In this document: in pieces, positions 42,495 to 48,053 of the stretch
Position numbering within the stretch: position 1 is the stretch's first letter
Layout: each line of letters begins with the position of its first letter
Source: an uncultured Verrucomicrobiota bacterium
Lineage (GTDB): Bacteria; Verrucomicrobiota; Verrucomicrobiia; Limisphaerales; UBA1096
NCBI GenBank assembly: GCA_913030945.1
Contig: CAJWEP010000003.1
Location: forward strand, 1 to 48,053
Length of the DNA stretch: 48,053 nucleotides
Direction of reading: 5' to 3'
Notes under the pieces: generated by a model
Told to the model about the DNA's origin: nothing
The model's database searches: none
What the model saw: the letters and a program-made list of their open reading frames with translations, nothing else
Position numbers and translations under genes: made by a program

Positions 42495-43871
42495 CTACAG
42501 CTTCCAGCCGGTGCGGTATGGCGGGTCAACCAGCTTGTTGGCCGCTTCGTCGTTGGTGAATTTCATCGCCTTGGCATCCCACTCCAATCGAATACCGGTC
42601 CGACCGGTGGAGTCTTCACCCCAGGTGCGCTGAATGGCAATCATGCCAAGCAGCCCGATCTCGCTAAGCGCCCCACCATACTCGAACGGCGAACCCGCTG
42701 GCTGATTGTTCCGCACGGCCTCAAGCCAATCCTTTTGGTGACCGCCCCGCACTCGCGGAATCTTCTGATCCGGCCTACCGAACTCCTTCATCTTCGCCTC
42801 GGGGATGATCCGGCAGCCCCCTGCCCCGTGTGAGCCGTGCATGATCTTGCCCTTGTCACCGATCACGACCGCGCCGGTACCAACCACTTTGCGGTTCTCG
42901 ACCTTGAGTTCGTCGGGCCGCGGGATGGAATAATCGCCGTCGTACCAGACGACCTTCACCGGACCACGCTCGCCCTTGGCCGGAAACTCGTAGGTGATCT
43001 TCGTGCCCTTGGGATAAAACTCTTTGTGCTTTATCGGGTCATAACCTTTCGTATCCGCAGTGATCGCCGTCGGCATTCCAAGATCCAGCGCCCAATAGGA
43101 CGGATCGAGCACATGGCAAATCCAGTCGCCGATGCAGCCGCTGCCGAAGGCGGAATAACCGCGCCAGTTGAACGGCAAATAAGCCGGGTGATAGGCACGC
43201 TCAGCGGCAGGGCCAAGCCACAAGTCCCAGTCCAATCCCTTCGGCACCTCGTGCTCCTCGGTTTGCAGGGCATGCTGTTTGTTGATCTGGCAGTAGACAT
43301 TCTTGAAGGCATCGCATCCCAAGTGCACCTCGGAGACGTTCCCGATCGCCCCCGCCCAGACCAGTTCACAAAAGAAGCGGATGTGATCTGAGGAATGTCC
43401 CTGGTTGCCAACCTGAGTGATCACCTTTTTATCCAGGGCCGCCTTGCGCAGTGTGCGCACCTCGGCGACCGAGTGAGCCAGAGGCTTTTCCGAGTACACA
43501 TGTTTTCCGCGCCCGATCGCGCCCATGATGGCAACCGCGTGCGTGTGGTCCGGGGTCGCCACCAGCACGGCATCAATCTGGTCGCCCACGGCATCGTACA
43601 TTTTCCTGAAATCCTTGAATCGCTTTGCCTTCGGGAATTTCTTGAACGAGTGAGCGGCATTACGGTCATCCACATCGCACAACGCCACGATATCCTCGCC
43701 CGCCATCGCGCCGAGGTCGGCTCCGCCCCGCCCGCCGCAGCCGATGGCGGCGATGCGTATCTTGTTGTTGGGTGTGTTCTGCCCCTCGGCTGCGCGCAGC
43801 ACGTGGCTGGACACGACCTGAAAACCAAAGGCAGTCGAGGCTGACTTGAGTAGAAAAGTACGGCGTTTCAT
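42495..43871 (-). CDS. Tat-exported Gfo/Idh/MocA oxidoreductase
   Basis: A 458-aa protein on the minus strand. The leader MKRRTFLLKSASTAFGFQVVSS carries a twin-arginine motif. Conserved blocks are IAAIGCGGRGGADLG (Rossmann), ALCDVDDRNA, VATPDHTHAVAIM, EKPLAHSVAEVRTLRKA and GSGCIGDWICHVLDPSYWAL. It ends PYRTGWKL, close to the GWHL end of the paralogue at 33846. Convergent with the gene at 40976. A candidate promoter lies at 43917-43944. Confidence 0.88.
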   Translation of the reverse strand: MKRRTFLLKSASTAFGFQVVSSHVLRAAEGQNTPNNKIRIAAIGCGGRGGADLGAMAGEDIVALCDVDDRNAAHSFKKFPKAKRFKDFRKMYDAVGDQIDAVLVATPDHTHAVAIMGAIGRGKHVYSEKPLAHSVAEVRTLRKAALDKKVITQVGNQGHSSDHIRFFCELVWAGAIGNVSEVHLGCDAFKNVYCQINKQHALQTEEHEVPKGLDWDLWLGPAAERAYHPAYLPFNWRGYSAFGSGCIGDWICHVLDPSYWALDLGMPTAITADTKGYDPIKHKEFYPKGTKITYEFPAKGERGPVKVVWYDGDYSIPRPDELKVENRKVVGTGAVVIGDKGKIMHGSHGAGGCRIIPEAKMKEFGRPDQKIPRVRGGHQKDWLEAVRNNQPAGSPFEYGGALSEIGLLGMIAIQRTWGEDSTGRTGIRLEWDAKAMKFTNDEAANKLVDPPYRTGWKL

Positions 43872-43916
43872 GTTTATGGTAACGACTTCAAAACCTGCTG
43901 AATCGGGGGAACCCTA

Positions 43917-43944
43917 TCCATACCGCCGTTCATGCGCAAGACAA
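43917..43944 (-). promoter_or_regulatory. Candidate promoter of the minus-strand Gfo/Idh gene
   Basis: On the minus strand TTGTCT (43944-43939), a 16-bp spacer and TATGGA (43922-43917), about 45 bp before the ATG at 43871. Moderate match. Confidence 0.35.
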
Positions 43945-44049
43945 AAAATGCGCTCCAACTAACCGGTTGACTCCCGCATTGCCGCGCCAACATACTGCCT
44001 GCCATCACGCTGCACCGCGGAAGCCGGGCCGGCACACCCAGACCATTTG

Positions 44050-44508
44050 ATGAACGAACTTCTCGCCCAGTCGACGCCGCTGCAAATCACGCTGTTCTGC
44101 CTGATCGGAGCCCTCAACACCCTGTTGGATTTCGTGATCTACAATTTGCTGACAAAAAAACTGTCGCGAATCCCCTCTAACATCCTGTCCACCAGCGTGG
44201 CGATGGCGTTCAGTTTCTCGGCCAATTTTTTTGTCTTTCAGCCCGAGGTCGTCCGCGCCCCTGAGCAGGCGGCGAAGTTCATCGCCGTGACGGCCCTTTC
44301 GCTTTACTTCATCCAGAATGTCGTCATTTATGTCACCTCCAACCTCTGGCTTCAGCCCGTGAGAACCGCGCAGGCTCTCTCGCGGAAATGCCGGTTCAGT
44401 CGCGGCTGGAGCGACGCCTTCATCAGCAAGAACACCGTCAAGCTCCTGGCCACGGTGTGCAGCATGATCTGGAATTTTCTCTGGTACAAATACTACGTTT
44501 ACCTTTGA
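44050..44508 (+). CDS. GtrA-like membrane protein
   Basis: A 152-aa protein with four hydrophobic segments: TLFCLIGALNTLLDFVIYNLL, ILSTSVAMAFSFSANFFVF, FIAVTALSLYFIQNVVIYV and LLATVCSMIWNFLWYKYYVYL. The F-x-x-x-G-x-x-N-T-x-x-D-F start and the last-helix W-N-F-x-W-Y-K-Y are typical of GtrA, a family moving lipid-linked sugars in cell-envelope glycan synthesis. It starts at ATG 44050; a TTG just before is in frame. No glycosyltransferase partner is adjacent. Confidence 0.85.
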   Translation: MNELLAQSTPLQITLFCLIGALNTLLDFVIYNLLTKKLSRIPSNILSTSVAMAFSFSANFFVFQPEVVRAPEQAAKFIAVTALSLYFIQNVVIYVTSNLWLQPVRTAQALSRKCRFSRGWSDAFISKNTVKLLATVCSMIWNFLWYKYYVYL

Positions 44509-44512
44509 CCGA

Positions 44513-44530
44513 TTGGCCAAGCGCTTGGCC
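44513..44530. repeat. Intergenic palindrome in alternate phase
   Basis: GGCCAAGC-GCTTGGCC (44515-44530) is a perfect 16-bp dyad centred on GCGC, i.e. the same 12-bp unit with the other symmetry centre. It directly follows the GtrA stop and is the last copy in the window. Confidence 0.8.
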
Positions 44531-44616
44531 TCCGATGCCGCCCCAGCCGGCACATAGGGGTTGTTTTTTGAATAATGGCCGGTAGCATCCGCGTCCGGAC
44601 ACACAGTTTTTAATCA

Positions 44617-46131
<1,515 letters not shown>

Positions 46132-46308
46132 ACCAGGCGCAAGATACTAGGCACTAGCCCATTATGACTTGCTACTAACGACTTGGGATTCAGGACTTGC
46201 GACCTTTTCGACGCGCTCTGGATTATCCAGCAATGCATCTGCAATCTTCATTTGTCTGGCTAAGCACGCACGCACATCATCGAGGCATATCGCCAGAGGA
46301 AACCGAGA

Positions 46309-47934
46309 ATGAATGGGCGAAATGAGAATCGACGATCGACAGAACGGCGTGGCTCTCGTCGTCAACTTTTAAAGAGCGCTGCCTGCCTCATTGCTGCCTA
46401 TTCAGCTCTTAGCCTAGTGTCCATAATAGCAGCTGACCTTGGCTCCACGCATGGAACGCAATGGTCGCCCTTTCTGCAATGGACTGTCGTCAATCCGACT
46501 TGGAGCGGCAATGCCTTCGACGTGCGGGCAACCGCCGAATTCACGCACCACCCAAGCGGGGATACGCGTCGAACGGGAATGTTCTTCATTGGCGGGAAAA
46601 CCTGGGCATTCCGGTTCACCGGCACGAGAACTGGAAAGTGGTTGTTCGTCACCTCCAGCGAAGACGAGGATCTTCGGGGGCATACCGGCAAAGTGCTGAT
46701 TTTGCCAAATTCTCGTGCTGACGCACACGGATTCCTCAGGAAGTTTGGGAATAAATGGGGCTGGGAGGGAACCGAAAACGTCATCGTCCCACAGTTGGTG
46801 ATGTGGGATTACATCGTTGGCAGCAGCAACCCACGTATGTTTCACAACAAGCCGGACCTGGTGAAACGCAAGATTGAGCAGTTCATCGTGGATCACGGCT
46901 TCGGCGGTTTCCACGTTCCAGTGATCGGCGGACGTTGGTTTGATTTCGACGCCACCAGCGATCGAGTCGAGTCGACGATGGCGAATCCTGCCATCCCCAC
47001 CTTTGAAGCCTTGGAGTTGCTGATCACCAAGACCCATAAAGCCGGTGGCCTAGTTCATATCTGGCCTTGGGGAGATCATTCCCGTTCACAGACACCCAAA
47101 AGTCTGACCGGCGGAATTGGCGGTGTGATTGACGAGCGTTTGCAACGCTACATTGCTGCGCGACTGGGTCCCGTGCCCGGCTGGAGCATGGGTTATGGAT
47201 TCGACCTGGATGAATGGGTTGTGGCAAGCCAGGTGAAGGCCTGGCGGGACTCGATACACGGCCACATGGGTTGGAGCCACTTTCTGGGTGGCCGACCTGT
47301 GGGACCAAACCACGGCACTGATCACGCCGATAACGTCGCATGGAACAAGGAACTAGACTACAGCAGCTATGAACACCACAGACCGACCTACGAGGTCTAC
47401 CTGGCCGCCTTGAAGGCAATCCCTGGTCAGCCGGTCATGTCGGAAGATCGTTTCCGCATCCGTAGTGTAGGTCGGTATAGGATGAAGGATTACAGCGAAG
47501 AGCTCACGCGCCGTGGCCTTTATCACTCGACCATGGCTGGCGGTGTGGCCAATATCTGGGGAACCCAACCAGAGCATAGCCCAGACGGCGTCTATTCCAA
47601 CAAAGACCAGATCAAGACCTATTCGGTCTTTTTTCATGGGAAGGACCGATTCCTGGCGGACATGGTACCCGCAAACCAAATGAGCGCTGATACCGACACG
47701 CGTATCCTCCTAAGTCGACGAACCCAAAGTCTTTGCCTATACCGTGAGACTGCTGCGACCATACACGTCGACCTTACGGATATGCTAGGCCCACAACCGG
47801 TGGTTGCAGTCGACACAAAAAAGCCGTACCGGGAAATCGATCTGGGCAACCTGCAACCGAAGGCCCAGACGATCAGGCTACCGATGGTTTCAGATTGGGT
47901 TCTGGCGGTGGGAAATTTCAAGATTGAGCGTTAG
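46309..47934 (+). CDS. DUF5060-type secreted glycoside hydrolase-like protein
   Basis: A 541-aa protein. The N-terminus is arginine-rich with a possible Tat motif (SRRQLLKSAACLIAAYSALSLVSIIAA). The first domain (about 50-135) matches the DUF5060 beta-sandwich: WTVVNPTWSGNAFDV, TGMFFIGGKTWAFRFTGTRTGKWLFVTSS. The middle looks like a TIM-barrel glycosidase, with VHIWPWGDHSR and GYGFDLDEWV where acidic catalytic residues could lie. The C-terminus is beta-rich, like the usual trailing collagen-binding-like domain. Lower GC and less GC-biased third positions than its neighbours, and no palindrome copies, suggest a different origin. The substrate is not readable. Confidence 0.75.
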   Translation: MNGRNENRRSTERRGSRRQLLKSAACLIAAYSALSLVSIIAADLGSTHGTQWSPFLQWTVVNPTWSGNAFDVRATAEFTHHPSGDTRRTGMFFIGGKTWAFRFTGTRTGKWLFVTSSEDEDLRGHTGKVLILPNSRADAHGFLRKFGNKWGWEGTENVIVPQLVMWDYIVGSSNPRMFHNKPDLVKRKIEQFIVDHGFGGFHVPVIGGRWFDFDATSDRVESTMANPAIPTFEALELLITKTHKAGGLVHIWPWGDHSRSQTPKSLTGGIGGVIDERLQRYIAARLGPVPGWSMGYGFDLDEWVVASQVKAWRDSIHGHMGWSHFLGGRPVGPNHGTDHADNVAWNKELDYSSYEHHRPTYEVYLAALKAIPGQPVMSEDRFRIRSVGRYRMKDYSEELTRRGLYHSTMAGGVANIWGTQPEHSPDGVYSNKDQIKTYSVFFHGKDRFLADMVPANQMSADTDTRILLSRRTQSLCLYRETAATIHVDLTDMLGPQPVVAVDTKKPYREIDLGNLQPKAQTIRLPMVSDWVLAVGNFKIER

Positions 47935-48053
47935 GTGAGGTAAAGAATTGAAAGCTGAAGGCAACTAAACCAACCCACTCCACCACCTGAACGCCTTGGG
48001 GTTTTGGTTCTACGGCAACGGAGTGATTTTCTCGTATATCGCTGACTCTTCCA

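Noticed and set aside
46162-46365. Minus-strand 67-aa frame before the DUF5060 gene
   Set aside because: Its end reads like low-information spacer and it overlaps the DUF5060 leader; no motif or Shine-Dalgarno supports it.

Overview
The window looks like chromosomal DNA of a Verrucomicrobiota bacterium (PVC superphylum), roughly 60% GC, gene-dense and on both strands. This is inferred from family content. There is a Minf_1886-type small protein, two planctomycete/verrucomicrobial cytochrome c (PSCyt1-like CxxCH) proteins fused to LRR or WD40 domains, a ThuA-like secreted protein, six Gfo/Idh/MocA oxidoreductases (five with a Tat-type twin-arginine leader), and a DUF58/BatA operon. No rRNA, tRNA or CRISPR array was seen.

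Layout. 1-2.3 kb: the 3' part of purB, then an SDR oxidoreductase and a ROK kinase, all joined by 4-nt overlaps. 2.3-5.5 kb (minus): dnaX, ybaB/ebfC, recR and a HAD phosphatase, a DNA-maintenance operon. 5.7-7.5 kb: a TIM-barrel sugar isomerase and a Gfo/Idh/MocA dehydrogenase. 7.5-13.9 kb (minus): a heavy-metal tripartite efflux operon (small Cys/His-rich protein, outer-membrane factor, His-rich adaptor, HME-RND pump). 14-17.7 kb: rpmE, prfA, a beta-phosphoglucomutase-like HAD, hisS and a CBS protein. 17.7-22.8 kb (minus): ilvD, leuS, a 51-aa membrane ORF missed by length cut-offs, and a Minf_1886 protein. 22.9-27.7 kb: exported glutathione peroxidase; then lnt, DUF58, DUF4381-like and batA on the minus strand. 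27.7-35.8 kb: ThuA, cyclophilin, Nudix, a TPR/coiled-coil pair, a cytochrome-LRR-YHS fusion, a decayed transposase, nadA, a Tat Gfo/Idh and frr. 35.8-39.2 kb: an antitoxin-like remnant and a 1090-aa cytochrome-WD40-coiled-coil protein. 39.4-47.9 kb: four more Tat Gfo/Idh/MocA paralogues, a GtrA-like membrane protein and a DUF5060 protein of unlike composition.

The most unusual feature is a short palindrome, core CTTGGCCAAG and full form GCGCTTGGCCAAGCGC. By hand I count 25 exact 10-mers and 37 copies of the inner TTGGCCAA in 48 kb, where chance predicts well under one 10-mer. It lies both between genes and inside essential genes (leuS, hisS, ilvD, lnt, czcA). In genes it is read only as Leu-Ala-Lys or Leu-Gly-Gln, never in the Trp-Pro frame. 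It resembles in style the HIP1 highly iterated palindrome of cyanobacteria, but with an unrelated sequence. It is almost absent from the last 7 kb.
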